Positions 1 to 6,551 of a stretch of DNA of 15,160 nt are shown here, piece after piece. Source of the stretch: JANOBJ01 sp031411575 (GTDB lineage: Bacteria > Pseudomonadota > Gammaproteobacteria > Burkholderiales > Burkholderiaceae_C); NCBI GenBank assembly GCA_031411575.1, contig JANOBJ010000340.1, positions 1 through 15,160 on the forward strand. The letters run 5' to 3'. The notes under the pieces were generated by a model. The model made no database searches. It saw only the letters and a program-made list of their open reading frames with translations, and was not told the DNA's origin. The position numbers and the translations under genes were made by a program. Position 1 is the stretch's first letter; every line of letters begins with the position of its first letter.

Positions 1-392
1 CCCGGGTTGATGCGGTACTTGGACAAGGCCTCGGCGCAGGCCGGGAAATCCGTCAGCAGGCGGTGGCCGTTGTAGTGGAAATCGCCGATCAGCGGCACGT
101 CAATGCCCATGCGGTCGAGCTGCTCGCGGATATACGGCACCTGCGCGGCAGCCTCTGGCGTATTGACCGTGATACGCACCATCTCCGAGCCGGCCACGGC
201 CAGCTCTTTCACCTGGATCGCCGTGCCGATCGCGTCCACCGTATCGGTATTGGTCATCGACTGCACCCGCACCGGCGCATCGCCACCCACCGTCAGTACC
301 CGTGCGCCCCAGACCACACGGGCCTGGCGTGAGCGCCGGGCCAGCGGCGCGGCCGATGCAATGGGTTGGACGTCAGGCAGGCAGGCTTGCAT
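1..392 (-). CDS. ispG: IspG (GcpE), 4-hydroxy-3-methylbut-2-enyl diphosphate synthase, N-terminal part
   Basis: Only the first ~130 residues are inside the window; the gene runs off the left edge. The product reads MQACLPDVQPIASAAPLARR..., then RVVWGARVLTVGGDAPVRVQ, SMTNTDTVDA and GDFHYNGHRLL, which I recognise as the N-terminal TIM-barrel half of IspG. The family converts methylerythritol cyclodiphosphate to HMBPP, the next-to-last step of the MEP isoprenoid pathway, in the cytoplasm with a [4Fe-4S] cluster. The cluster cysteines lie in the C-terminal part outside the window. The ATG at 392 shares one base with the rodZ stop (TGATG). A second in-frame ATG at 395 would give a 4 bp ATGA overlap; a GAGG lies 7 nt before the 392 ATG and 4 nt before the 395 ATG, so I prefer 392. 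It is the last gene visible in the ndk-rlmN-pilW-rodZ-ispG series. Confidence 0.93.
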   Translation of the reverse strand, partial: MQACLPDVQPIASAAPLARRSRQARVVWGARVLTVGGDAPVRVQSMTNTDTVDAIGTAIQVKELAVAGSEMVRITVNTPEAAAQVPYIREQLDRMGIDVPLIGDFHYNGHRLLTDFPACAEALSKYRINP

Positions 393-1318
393 CATTTGAC
401 CTCGAAACGCGCGACATTGTCTTTCGCCAGCGGCACGAGGTCCAGCGGCTTGCCACGAACCTGGACGTCGGTGGCGTCTGCCCGGCCAACGATCACTTTC
501 AGGGGCAGCGCACCGGACGCACCGGCCGATTCTCCGGCTGCCAACAGGCGGCGCAGCGTGACCACGCCCTTGGCATCGGTCACCTCGACCCACGACTCGA
601 TACGGGTCTTGAACACGACGACGCCGTTGGCAGTGCCGGCAACGGTGGCGCCTGAGCCGGCTGAGGCGGCCAGCGCGGGCGCCAAGGCTGGCGCGTTGAT
701 GACGAGCGTCGGACTGGCGACTGTCGGCGTCGACAGCGCGACGGACAGCGCCAATGTCGGCGACAGCGCGGGCGCGCCGGGCTGCGAGACAGCAACAGCG
801 GCCGGTGTGCCCCCGGGTCCAAACAGGCCTGAATTGGCGACTGCGGCCTCACGCGTGGTCGCGGTGGTGCCGCCCTCAGCCGACAACAGCGCGCCATCTG
901 GCCTGACGTTGGGCAAGAACACCAGCACGAGCGCACCCAGCACCAGCGCCAGCACCGCCAGCACCACGGGCCGAGAGAGCTGATCCCATACCGAAGGCCC
1001 GGGGCCATCGCTGGGCGCACGGAACGGCTCATTGATGGTTCGGCCGCCGCCACCGAGCCGGGGCGCGGTGTTTTGCGGCAGGCGCTCCAGAATGGCGGCC
1101 GAGTCGACCTTGAGGGTGCGGCAGACGCTGGAGGCCAGGGCGCGCGCAAAAACCGCGTCGGGCAGCAGGTCGACACGGTCCGCCTCCAGCGCTTCCAGTT
1201 TTTTGACGGGCACCTTGAGCGATACCGCCAGCGCAGCAATGTGCAAGCCGGCGGCCTCGCGTGCCTGCCGCAACAGGGAGCCGGCCGACAGGTCCGGTGG
1301 CGGTGCCATGTCACTCAT
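392..1318 (-). CDS. rodZ: RodZ-like cytoskeletal membrane protein (HTH domain, one TM, DUF4115-type C-terminus)
   Basis: A protein of 308 aa with the RodZ layout. A Cro/C1-type helix-turn-helix sits at about residues 13-75 (LLRQAREAAGLHIAALAVSL and following). A single transmembrane segment lies at about 117-136 (VVLAVLALVLGALVLVFL). A long Ala/Pro/Ser/Thr linker spans about 137-232, and a compact periplasmic domain about 234-308 (FKTRIESWVEVTDAKG... VQVRGKPLDL). In the family the HTH binds MreB and links it to cell-wall elongation, giving rod shape. I chose the ATG at 1318 because GGAG lies 6 nt upstream; the longer ATG at 1336 has no SD. The chosen start overlaps the pilW stop by 8 bp and the stop overlaps ispG by 1 bp, so translation is probably coupled. 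Linker composition is typical for the family. The RodZ assignment is by architecture and context. Confidence 0.88.
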   Translation of the reverse strand: MSDMAPPPDLSAGSLLRQAREAAGLHIAALAVSLKVPVKKLEALEADRVDLLPDAVFARALASSVCRTLKVDSAAILERLPQNTAPRLGGGGRTINEPFRAPSDGPGPSVWDQLSRPVVLAVLALVLGALVLVFLPNVRPDGALLSAEGGTTATTREAAVANSGLFGPGGTPAAVAVSQPGAPALSPTLALSVALSTPTVASPTLVINAPALAPALAASAGSGATVAGTANGVVVFKTRIESWVEVTDAKGVVTLRRLLAAGESAGASGALPLKVIVGRADATDVQVRGKPLDLVPLAKDNVARFEVK

Positions 1319-2156
1319 CAAATGCTCCACGCTCATAGGCGATTTGTTCGCGCGATTGCGGGAAACGTTTTTTCAGTTGCTCGGCCAGCTGCTCCATGGC
1401 CACGCGATCATTCAGGCGGCGCTCGACCTTGATGCCCAGCCACAGCGATTCGGCGTTCGCCAACTCGCTGTTGTTCAGGCGCCGGATATAAAACTGGGCG
1501 CGTGACAGGTCGCCACGCAAGAACAGCAGGTTGGCCAGGTTGTAGCCCGTGACCGGGTTGCCAGCATCCAGCTCATAGGCCCGCGCGAGCGAGCGTTCCG
1601 CGTCCGCGCGGTTGCCGGCACGCGCGTGGCACAGGCCCTGCGCCATCAGTGTCTTGGCGCGGTCGCCATAGGTGGGGTTGGACAGCGCCTGCGTGAACAA
1701 CTGGTTGGCCTCGGGGTAGCGCCCTTGCTGGCAGGCCAGCCAGCCGTAGTTGTGTTGCGCGCTGGCGTCGCGCGAATTCACCGCAATGGCCCGGCGAAAG
1801 CTGTCCTCGGCCTGCCGGTTGTCGTTGAGACGCATGTAGATCAGTCCGCGCAGGTTGAACGCATCGCCAAAGGCCGGATCGGCCACCAGCGCCTGCTTGA
1901 TTTCGTCCAGTGCGATGCTGGTCTGCCCCTGCTCGAAATAGTTGATGGCAAGCTCCAGCCGGATGCGGGCACGCTTTCGGGATTCCGGCTCGTCGGAATC
2001 GGTCACGGTGTCGGTTCGCGTCGTCGTGGGGCCGCCCCCTCCCCCGGCACCGCCGCCGGATGCACAGCCCGCCAGGACGCCCGCGAGCACGAAGGCCAGC
2101 GTCGACGCCAGTCTGATGTGCCGCAGCCATCGCCCATTTGCCACCGCGTGGTTCAT
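1311..2156 (-). CDS. pilW: PilW/PilF type IV pilus biogenesis TPR lipoprotein
   Basis: A protein of 281 aa. The N-terminus is a lipoprotein signal peptide with the lipobox LAGC (lipidated Cys31), followed by a Gly-rich linker. Tandem TPR repeats begin near residue 65 (LAINYFEQGQTSIALDEIKQ, DAFNLRGLIYMRLNDNRQAE, AQHNYGWLACQQGRYPEANQ, TGYNLANLLFLRGDLSRAQF). In the family this outer-membrane lipoprotein (pilotin) helps the PilQ secretin to assemble. AAGGAG lies 9 nt before the ATG, inside the last codons of rlmN, and only 3 nt separate the two genes. The position between rlmN and rodZ is the usual one in beta- and gammaproteobacteria and supports the pilus assignment over a generic TPR protein. 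No other pilus gene is in the window. Confidence 0.92.
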   Translation of the reverse strand: MNHAVANGRWLRHIRLASTLAFVLAGVLAGCASGGGAGGGGGPTTTRTDTVTDSDEPESRKRARIRLELAINYFEQGQTSIALDEIKQALVADPAFGDAFNLRGLIYMRLNDNRQAEDSFRRAIAVNSRDASAQHNYGWLACQQGRYPEANQLFTQALSNPTYGDRAKTLMAQGLCHARAGNRADAERSLARAYELDAGNPVTGYNLANLLFLRGDLSRAQFYIRRLNNSELANAESLWLGIKVERRLNDRVAMEQLAEQLKKRFPQSREQIAYERGAFDE

Positions 2157-2159
2157 GCC

Positions 2160-3317
2160 TCAAGTCTCCTTGTTGTCCGTTGCCAGCACCCTGACGGGTT
2201 TCAGCATCACGGTGCGCTGCTGCGCGATCCGCTCGCCGACGCGGGTACGGTCTTTTACGTCGCCGGCCAGCTGGCCACAGGCTGCATCAATGTCGTCGCC
2301 ACGTGTCTTGCGAATGGTGGTGACGATACCAGCATCGCTGAGCACTTTCGCAAACGCCGCCACGCGATCTGCCGGCGACCGGGTCAAACCGGATTGCGGA
2401 AATGGATTGAAAGGGATCAGGTTGAGCTTGGCACCGACGCCGCCAGCGCCTTCGGCCTGGAAGCCACGCACCAGGCGCACCAGTTCGCGGGCCTGCTCAG
2501 GCTGGTCGTTGACACCGTCGAGCATGCAGTACTCAAAGGTGATGAAATCGCGCGGCGCGTGCTGCAGGTAGCGGTTGCAGGCAGCCAGCAGTTCGGCCAA
2601 CGGGTATTTGCGGTTGAGCGGAACCAGGTTGTCGCGCAACTCATCGGTGGGCGCATGCAGCGACACCGCCAGCGCCACGGGGCAGTCTTCACCCAGCCGG
2701 TCGATCATGGGCACCACGCCCGATGTCGACACCGTGACGCGGCGGCGCGACAAGCCATAGCCGTGGTCGCTCAGCATGGTGCGCAGCGCCGGCACCAGCG
2801 CCGAATAGTTCTGCAGCGGCTCGCCCATACCCATCATCACCACATTGGAGATGATGCGTTCATGGCGGCCCAGATGGCGGCGCAGGAAGCGTTCTGCGAA
2901 CCACAGTTGCGCCACGATCTCGCCGGTGGTGAGGTTGCGGCTGAAACCCTGGTGGCCCGTCGAGCAGAAGCGGCAGCCCACCGCACAGCCCGCCTGCGAC
3001 GACACACAGAGCGTGCCACGATCGTCCTCGGGAATGAACACGGCCTCTACCGCATCGCCCGCGCCGACATCGAACAGCCATTTGATCGTGCCGTCTGCCG
3101 ACTCATGCTGGGAGATGATCGGCAGTGGCAGCACCTGCGCGCGGGTCTTGAGCTTGTCGCGCAGGGATTTGGCCAGATCGGTCATCTGGTCAAAATCGGC
3201 CTCACCGCGCTGGTGGACCCAGCGAAACAGCTGCGTCGCCCGAAAGCGCTTTTCGCCCAGTTGTTCGCAGAACGCAACCAACCCGTCGAGGTCGAAATCG
3301 AGCAGGTTGGCAGTCAT
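2160..3317 (-). CDS. rlmN: RlmN, dual-specificity 23S rRNA/tRNA adenine-C2 methyltransferase
   Basis: A protein of 385 aa, normal length for the family. RlmN is a radical-SAM enzyme that makes m2A2503 in 23S rRNA and m2A37 in some tRNAs. The CX3CX2C cluster motif is C111-AVG-C115-RF-C118. Cys104 sits seven residues before the cluster, as E. coli Cys118 does, and Cys347 in DDIDAACGQL matches the methylated catalytic cysteine. Other family landmarks are MMGMGEPLQNY (161-171), VTVSTSGVVP (194-203) and LNLIPFNPFP (298-307). The start has no clear SD; a perfect palindrome, CTGAATTCAG, lies directly before the ATG. The gene is 3 nt upstream of pilW and about 90 nt downstream of ndk, consistent with one transcript. 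Confidence 0.97.
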   Translation of the reverse strand: MTANLLDFDLDGLVAFCEQLGEKRFRATQLFRWVHQRGEADFDQMTDLAKSLRDKLKTRAQVLPLPIISQHESADGTIKWLFDVGAGDAVEAVFIPEDDRGTLCVSSQAGCAVGCRFCSTGHQGFSRNLTTGEIVAQLWFAERFLRRHLGRHERIISNVVMMGMGEPLQNYSALVPALRTMLSDHGYGLSRRRVTVSTSGVVPMIDRLGEDCPVALAVSLHAPTDELRDNLVPLNRKYPLAELLAACNRYLQHAPRDFITFEYCMLDGVNDQPEQARELVRLVRGFQAEGAGGVGAKLNLIPFNPFPQSGLTRSPADRVAAFAKVLSDAGIVTTIRKTRGDDIDAACGQLAGDVKDRTRVGERIAQQRTVMLKPVRVLATDNKET

Positions 3318-3354
3318 CTGAATTCAGGCGAAAGCCCATTCACGCCGGCCGAAC

Positions 3355-3377
3355 CCCGCCCCTGATGGGGGTGCGGG
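3355..3377 (-). other. GC-rich hairpin between ndk and rlmN
   Basis: CCCGC (3355-3359) pairs with GCGGG (3373-3377), and the inner C and G runs around a TGAT-containing loop extend the stem. It starts about 30 nt after the ndk stop. No T run follows on either strand, so a complete Rho-independent terminator is not shown. It could be a partial attenuator or an RNA 3'-end stabiliser within the operon. Confidence 0.3.
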
Positions 3378-3406
3378 TCGGGGCTGCCTGCACGGGCTCA
3401 TGGGCA

Positions 3407-3832
3407 TCAACGTGAGTAAACGTTCATGCCGGCAAAGAAAAAACCGATTTCCACGGCGGCGGTTTCCGGCGCATCCGAACCGTGCACGGCATTGGCGTCA
3501 ATGCTGTCGGCGAAATCTGCGCGGATCGTGCCTGCGTCGGCCTTCTTGGGGTCGGTGGCGCCCATCAGGTCGCGGTTCTTCAGGATGGCGTTGTCGCCTT
3601 CAAGCACCTGGATCATGACCGGGCCAGAGATCATGAACTCAACCAGATCCTTGAAGAACGGACGCGCCTTGTGCACGGCGTAGAAGGCTTCTGCTTCGCC
3701 GCGCGACAGGTGCGCCATGCGGGCAGCCACGACCTTCAGGCCGGCAGCTTCGAATCGGGCGTAGATCTTGCCAATGACGTTCTTGGCGACGGCGTCGGGC
3801 TTGATGATGGAAAGGGTACGTTCGAGTGCCAT
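3407..3832 (-). CDS. ndk: Nucleoside diphosphate kinase
   Basis: A protein of 141 aa, the standard size. It starts MALERTLSIIKPDAVAKN and carries the active-site stretch ANAVHGSDAPETA with catalytic His117, which is phosphorylated during transfer of the gamma phosphate from NTP to NDP. It acts in the cytoplasm and balances NTP/dNTP pools. The reading frame stays open upstream to 3973 and has an ATG at 3841, but the ATG at 3832 is the conserved family start and has AGGA about 10 nt upstream. The leader between rluB and ndk (186 bp) contains a hairpin at 3870-3895. A TAAAAT on the minus strand at 3900-3905 could be a -10 box, but no good -35 accompanies it. It is the first gene of the ndk-rlmN-pilW-rodZ-ispG series. 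Confidence 0.98.
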   Translation of the reverse strand: MALERTLSIIKPDAVAKNVIGKIYARFEAAGLKVVAARMAHLSRGEAEAFYAVHKARPFFKDLVEFMISGPVMIQVLEGDNAILKNRDLMGATDPKKADAGTIRADFADSIDANAVHGSDAPETAAVEIGFFFAGMNVYSR

Positions 3833-3869
3833 GTTGGTCATTTCCTGAGTTTGCTGAATTTGAGTTTTG

Positions 3870-3895
3870 GGCTTTTTCGCCAGAAAGGCAAAGCC
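3870..3895 (-). other. Imperfect hairpin in the ndk leader
   Basis: GGCTTT (3870-3875) pairs with AAAGCC (3890-3895), and GCC (3879-3881) pairs with GGC (3887-3889), leaving a 3-nt bulge and an AGAAA loop. It lies 38-63 nt upstream of the ndk ATG. In the ndk direction no T run follows, so it does not look like an intrinsic terminator. It may be a leader structure or chance. Confidence 0.35.
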
Positions 3896-3980
3896 TTGAA
3901 TTTTAACCTGCCCGCATGATTTCCCTGTGTCCAGCCGGGCTGATGCTGCGACATTCGGCGCTGGGCGCCTCATGCAGCGA

Positions 3981-4015
3981 CCGGACGCTGCCCGGGAACG
4001 AGACCCGTGGTCCGG
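3981..4015 (-). terminator. Possible hairpin after rluB (weak terminator candidate)
   Basis: Three nucleotides after the rluB stop, CCGGAC and GTCCGG (3981-3986 and 4010-4015 on the plus strand) form a 6-bp stem. An inner CGGG/CCCG pairing (3993-3996 with 4004-4007) is separated from it by an asymmetric internal loop. A second small hairpin, GGCGC-TGG-GCGCC, lies at 3957-3969. Neither is followed by a T run in the rluB direction. This is a candidate end-of-transcript structure only. Confidence 0.25.
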
Positions 4016-4018
4016 GGG

Positions 4019-5650
4019 TCAGCGCCCGCGGCCACCGCCTCCGCTGCGGCGTCGGCCACCACCTCCGCCCCCCCCACCGCCTTGTCCGCCACCGCCGCCG
4101 CCACCGCCACCGCCGGTGCGGCGTTGGCCCTGGCCGGGGGCCTGGCGCTGCCGGCTGAAGCTGTCAGCGCCGATGTAGCCAAACGAGGTTTTCATTGGAT
4201 CAGGCTGGGCGCCGCCCTCGGGTTGCCGGTCGGCGCGGTCGCCCCGGTCCTTGCGACGCTGGCCATTTCCGCCACCGCCACCGCCGTTCCCACCGCCGCC
4301 GCCGCCAGCGTTGCCGCCAAACGGACCCTTTGCCGGCGCCCCTTGACGCGGCGCCTGGTTGGGATTGCCGGGGCGCGGGCCGTCGCCTCGCGCGCCGCCG
4401 CGCCGGCGGTTGCGGCCACCGCGCCCGGCGCCCTCACGGCCGCCTTCACGCTGGCCGTTGCCGGGGCTGCCAGTCTTGTTGCCGTCGTTGCCGGCACGCT
4501 CGCCCTGCTCCGGCCGCCGATCGCCGCCAGCGGCTTTCACGAGTGCCGCGATATCGCGGTCGTCCAGTTCCAGCCAGGCGCCTCGTTTCAGGCCGCGCGG
4601 CAGCACCATCGCACCGTAGCGGATGCGGATCAGCCGGCTGACCGCGTGGCCGACCGCTTCGAGCATGCGCCGCACCTCTCGATTGCGGCCTTCGGAAATC
4701 GTCACGCGGTACCAACAGTTGGAGCCTTCTCCACCACCATCTTCGATCGAGCCGAACTGGGCTACACCGTCGTCCAGCTTCACCCCGTCCAGCAGGCGCT
4801 GCTTCTCGTCGTTGCTCAAAGCGCCCAGCACCCGCACCGCGTACTCGCGCTCCAGCCCGAAGCGCGGGTGCATCAAGCGGTTGGCGAGTTCGCCTGAGCT
4901 GGTGAACAGCAGCAAACCTTCAGTATTGAGGTCCAGCCGACCGACCGACTGCCACTTGCCCTGGTACAGCTTGGGCAGCTTGCGAAACACCGTGGGGCGG
5001 TTTTGCGGGTCGTCATTGGTCACCACCTCGCCGACCGGCTTGTGGTACGCGATCACCCGCGCCGGCGGTGCGTCAATGCGAAAGCGGATCGGCTTGCCGT
5101 TGACCTTGACCGAGTCGCCAAACTGGATGCGCTGACCGATGTGTGCCGGCTCGTTGTTGACCGAGATCCGGCCCTCCATGATGAGCTGCTCCATCTCGAG
5201 CCGCGAGCCCATGCCGGACTGGGCCAGCACCTTGTGCAGTTTCGGCGTGTCGGCCTGGGGCGACAGCACGCGCTTCGGGGGCGGCAGTTCGGCCACGGCC
5301 TCGTCGGCGTCGAAGCGGCCAGACACCACGTCCTCAAACCGGATCACCTCGCCGCGAGGGGCCCGGGCGGCCGTGCGCCGGGTCGCATTGCCGTCGGCAT
5401 CGTCACCGTCGGAATCATCATCGTCGTCGTCGAAATCGTCGTTGTCGACGTCATCGTCTGAATCCATGTCCTGCTCGTCAGCGGCCCGACCGGAGTCCGG
5501 CCGAGGCTGTTGAAGACCGGCCGCCGTGGCTTCAGTGGTTGCTTCATTATTGATAGCAATAGATGACCCATTGGTGCGGACAACAGGCTCTTTTAGCTCC
5601 AAATCCGGGGTTTCATCAGGTTTTGGGGCGGTGGGCGTCTGGTGGTTCAT
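4019..5650 (-). CDS. rluB: RluB-type 23S rRNA pseudouridine synthase with long acidic N-terminal and Gly/Arg-rich C-terminal extensions
   Basis: A protein of 543 aa, far longer than E. coli RluB (about 290 aa). The core begins near residue 137 with an S4 RNA-binding domain (KLHKVLAQSGMGSR... GRISVNNEPAHIG). The RsuA/RluB-type catalytic domain follows, with GRLDLNTEGLLLF (catalytic Asp240) and EGRNREVRRMLEAVGH (320-335). The expected reaction is pseudouridine formation at U2605 of 23S rRNA. The N-terminal extension holds an Asp tract at about residues 61-87. The tail after residue 375 is rich in Gly, Arg and Asn, with poly-Gly at 449-463 and 513-532, interrupted by a non-repetitive stretch at 486-503 (MKTSFGYIGADSFSRQRQ). 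The ATG overlaps the scpB stop as ATGA and lacks a clear SD, so coupling is likely. Substrate specificity (RluB versus RluE or RsuA) is inferred. Confidence 0.93.
   Translation of the reverse strand: MNHQTPTAPKPDETPDLELKEPVVRTNGSSIAINNEATTEATAAGLQQPRPDSGRAADEQDMDSDDDVDNDDFDDDDDDSDGDDADGNATRRTAARAPRGEVIRFEDVVSGRFDADEAVAELPPPKRVLSPQADTPKLHKVLAQSGMGSRLEMEQLIMEGRISVNNEPAHIGQRIQFGDSVKVNGKPIRFRIDAPPARVIAYHKPVGEVVTNDDPQNRPTVFRKLPKLYQGKWQSVGRLDLNTEGLLLFTSSGELANRLMHPRFGLEREYAVRVLGALSNDEKQRLLDGVKLDDGVAQFGSIEDGGGEGSNCWYRVTISEGRNREVRRMLEAVGHAVSRLIRIRYGAMVLPRGLKRGAWLELDDRDIAALVKAAGGDRRPEQGERAGNDGNKTGSPGNGQREGGREGAGRGGRNRRRGGARGDGPRPGNPNQAPRQGAPAKGPFGGNAGGGGGGNGGGGGGNGQRRKDRGDRADRQPEGGAQPDPMKTSFGYIGADSFSRQRQAPGQGQRRTGGGGGGGGGGQGGGGGGGGGRRRSGGGGRGR
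4055..4114 (-). repeat. Poly-Gly coding tract with a G8 homopolymer near the rluB 3' end
   Basis: Codons for residues 513-532 are almost all GGN. They include an 8-base homopolymer (C8 on the plus strand at 4068-4075). A similar GGN tract encodes residues 449-463 at 4262-4306. Such tracts are prone to replication slippage; whole-codon changes would only alter tail length. Confidence 0.8.
5390..5470 (-). repeat. GAY triplet-rich tract encoding an Asp-rich segment of RluB
   Basis: Residues 61-87 are mostly Asp with some Ser, Asn and Gly (DMDSDDDVDNDDF and following). They are encoded by GAC/GAT triplets, seen on the plus strand as repeated gtc/atc. This is a low-complexity acidic region ahead of the S4 domain. 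Confidence 0.8.
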
Positions 5651-6411
5651 GGTGCGGTACCCGCTGCGGGCGATTGGGCTACTGAGGGGGCGGGTTCTGA
5701 ATCCGCGTGCAGCGCGGCCTGTGCGTCATTGGAGGCTTCCGCCGCCACGCCAGATGGCGCTTGCGCGGACACCGGCACGGGTAAAACGACGGGCTCATCG
5801 GCGGTGGCGTCGGCCGCCACATCGGCATCCATCGGCAGCGTGGGTTGCGAGCCCTCGCCGGCGCCGCCATTCACCGCATCCAGCAGGTTCGCCGCCACGG
5901 CTCCGGAGTCGAGCACGGGTAGCTGATCCAGCGATTCGATACCCAGATCGTCCAGAAACTGGCGGGTGGTGGCAAACAGCGCAGGCCGGCCGGCGGTCTC
6001 GCGGTGGCCGATCACCTCGACCCAGCCACGGTCTTCCAGCTGCTTCAAGATCAGTGAGTTGATGGTGACTCCGCGGATATCTTCCATGTCACCGCGTGTC
6101 ACCGGCTGGCGGTAGGCAATGATGGTCAGCGTCTCGAGCGTGGCACGGGTGTACCTGGGTGGCTTTTCGGGGTGAAGCCGGTCCAGGTATTCGCGCAATT
6201 CAGGCCGGCTCTGGAAGCGCCAACCCGACGCCACCTGCACCAGTTCGACGCCGCGCTGGGTCCAGTCGGCCTGCAGGTCTTGCAGCAGGGCCTTGATGGT
6301 GTCGGCGCCCAGTTCGTCGTTGAACAGCACGCGCAGCTCGCGCACCGGCAAGGGCTGGGACGAGCAGATCAAGGCAGTTTCCAGAATGCGCTTTGCATCC
6401 ACGGTATTCAT
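5647..6411 (-). CDS. scpB: ScpB, segregation and condensation protein B
   Basis: A protein of 254 aa. ScpB is the winged-helix (kite) subunit that, with ScpA, joins SMC in the bacterial condensin. The winged-helix core covers about residues 1-165. It includes MNTVDAKRILETALICSSQP, then TRATLETLTIIAYRQPVTRG (88-107) and DMEDIRGVTINSLILKQLED (108-127), the best-conserved family block, and HRETAGRPALFATT. From about residue 168 the tail is rich in Ala, Pro, Glu and Ser and is probably disordered. The frame is open to 6486, but the ATG at 6411 gives the family N-terminus and has GGA about 5 nt upstream. The stop overlaps the rluB start (ATGA). scpA is not adjacent: the gene upstream is rluD, after 140 bp of palindrome-rich sequence. 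Confidence 0.94.
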   Translation of the reverse strand: MNTVDAKRILETALICSSQPLPVRELRVLFNDELGADTIKALLQDLQADWTQRGVELVQVASGWRFQSRPELREYLDRLHPEKPPRYTRATLETLTIIAYRQPVTRGDMEDIRGVTINSLILKQLEDRGWVEVIGHRETAGRPALFATTRQFLDDLGIESLDQLPVLDSGAVAANLLDAVNGGAGEGSQPTLPMDADVAADATADEPVVLPVPVSAQAPSGVAAEASNDAQAALHADSEPAPSVAQSPAAGTAP

Positions 6412-6433
6412 GATGTTCCGGTTCCGGGAAAAG

Positions 6434-6449
6434 GTGCACCGGGGTGCAC
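6434..6449. promoter_or_regulatory. Paired GTGCAC boxes in the scpB leader
   Basis: Two copies of the palindrome GTGCAC (6434-6439 and 6444-6449) are 10 bp apart. Together they form the larger inverted repeat GTGCACC-GG-GGTGCAC. They lie 23-38 bp upstream of the scpB ATG. The one-helical-turn spacing is what a dimer-of-dimers operator would show, but an RNA hairpin or chance is also possible. Confidence 0.35.
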
Positions 6450-6475
6450 GAATCAGGGGCGGCTCAATTCGGGGC

Positions 6476-6504
6476 GTTGCAGGCAACTGACAGGTTGCGC
6501 AACC
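6476..6504. repeat. Two adjacent GTTGC...GCAAC palindromes between rluD and scpB
   Basis: GTTGC-AG-GCAAC spans 6476-6487, and the perfect 12-bp palindrome GGTTGCGCAACC spans 6493-6504; their centres are 17 bp apart. They lie in the 140 bp gap between the rluD stop and the scpB start. No T run follows in the rluD direction. They may be a protein-binding site or part of a transcript-end structure. Confidence 0.45.
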
Positions 6505-6534
6505 AGCCTGGGGCAGTGGTGCCGGGCTTCAGAC

Positions 6535-6549
6535 GGCTGCTGGGCAGCC
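6535..6549 (-). terminator. Hairpin just after rluD (weak terminator candidate)
   Basis: GGCTGC and GCAGCC form a perfect 6-bp stem around a 3-nt loop, beginning 2 nt after the rluD stop. The sequence that follows on the minus strand is not T-rich, so termination without Rho is not supported. It may instead protect the 3' end. Confidence 0.3.
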
Positions 6550-6551
6550 TG

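Noticed and set aside
392..983. Plus-strand Ala/Ser/Thr-rich frame across the rodZ linker
   Set aside because: It is complementary to the low-complexity RodZ linker; the HTH, TM and C-terminal domain support the minus strand.
1626..3365. Very long plus-strand open frame (579 codons) opposite pilW and rlmN
   Set aside because: It is antisense to two confidently recognised genes, has His/Gln/Arg-rich composition typical of reverse-strand reading of GC-rich genes, and has no recognisable domain.
3833..3973. Longer ndk start at 3973
   Set aside because: Ndk is a compact ~141 aa protein beginning MALERTLSIIKP; the extension reads through the leader hairpin.
3927..4897. Plus-strand frames with poly-Pro or Ala-rich sequence opposite rluB
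   Set aside because: They mirror the GGN codons of the RluB Gly tail; the real RluB core is on the other strand.
6412..6486. Longer scpB start at 6486
   Set aside because: The added residues are not family-like and are encoded by the palindromic GTGCAC region; the ATG at 6411 fits the family and has an SD.
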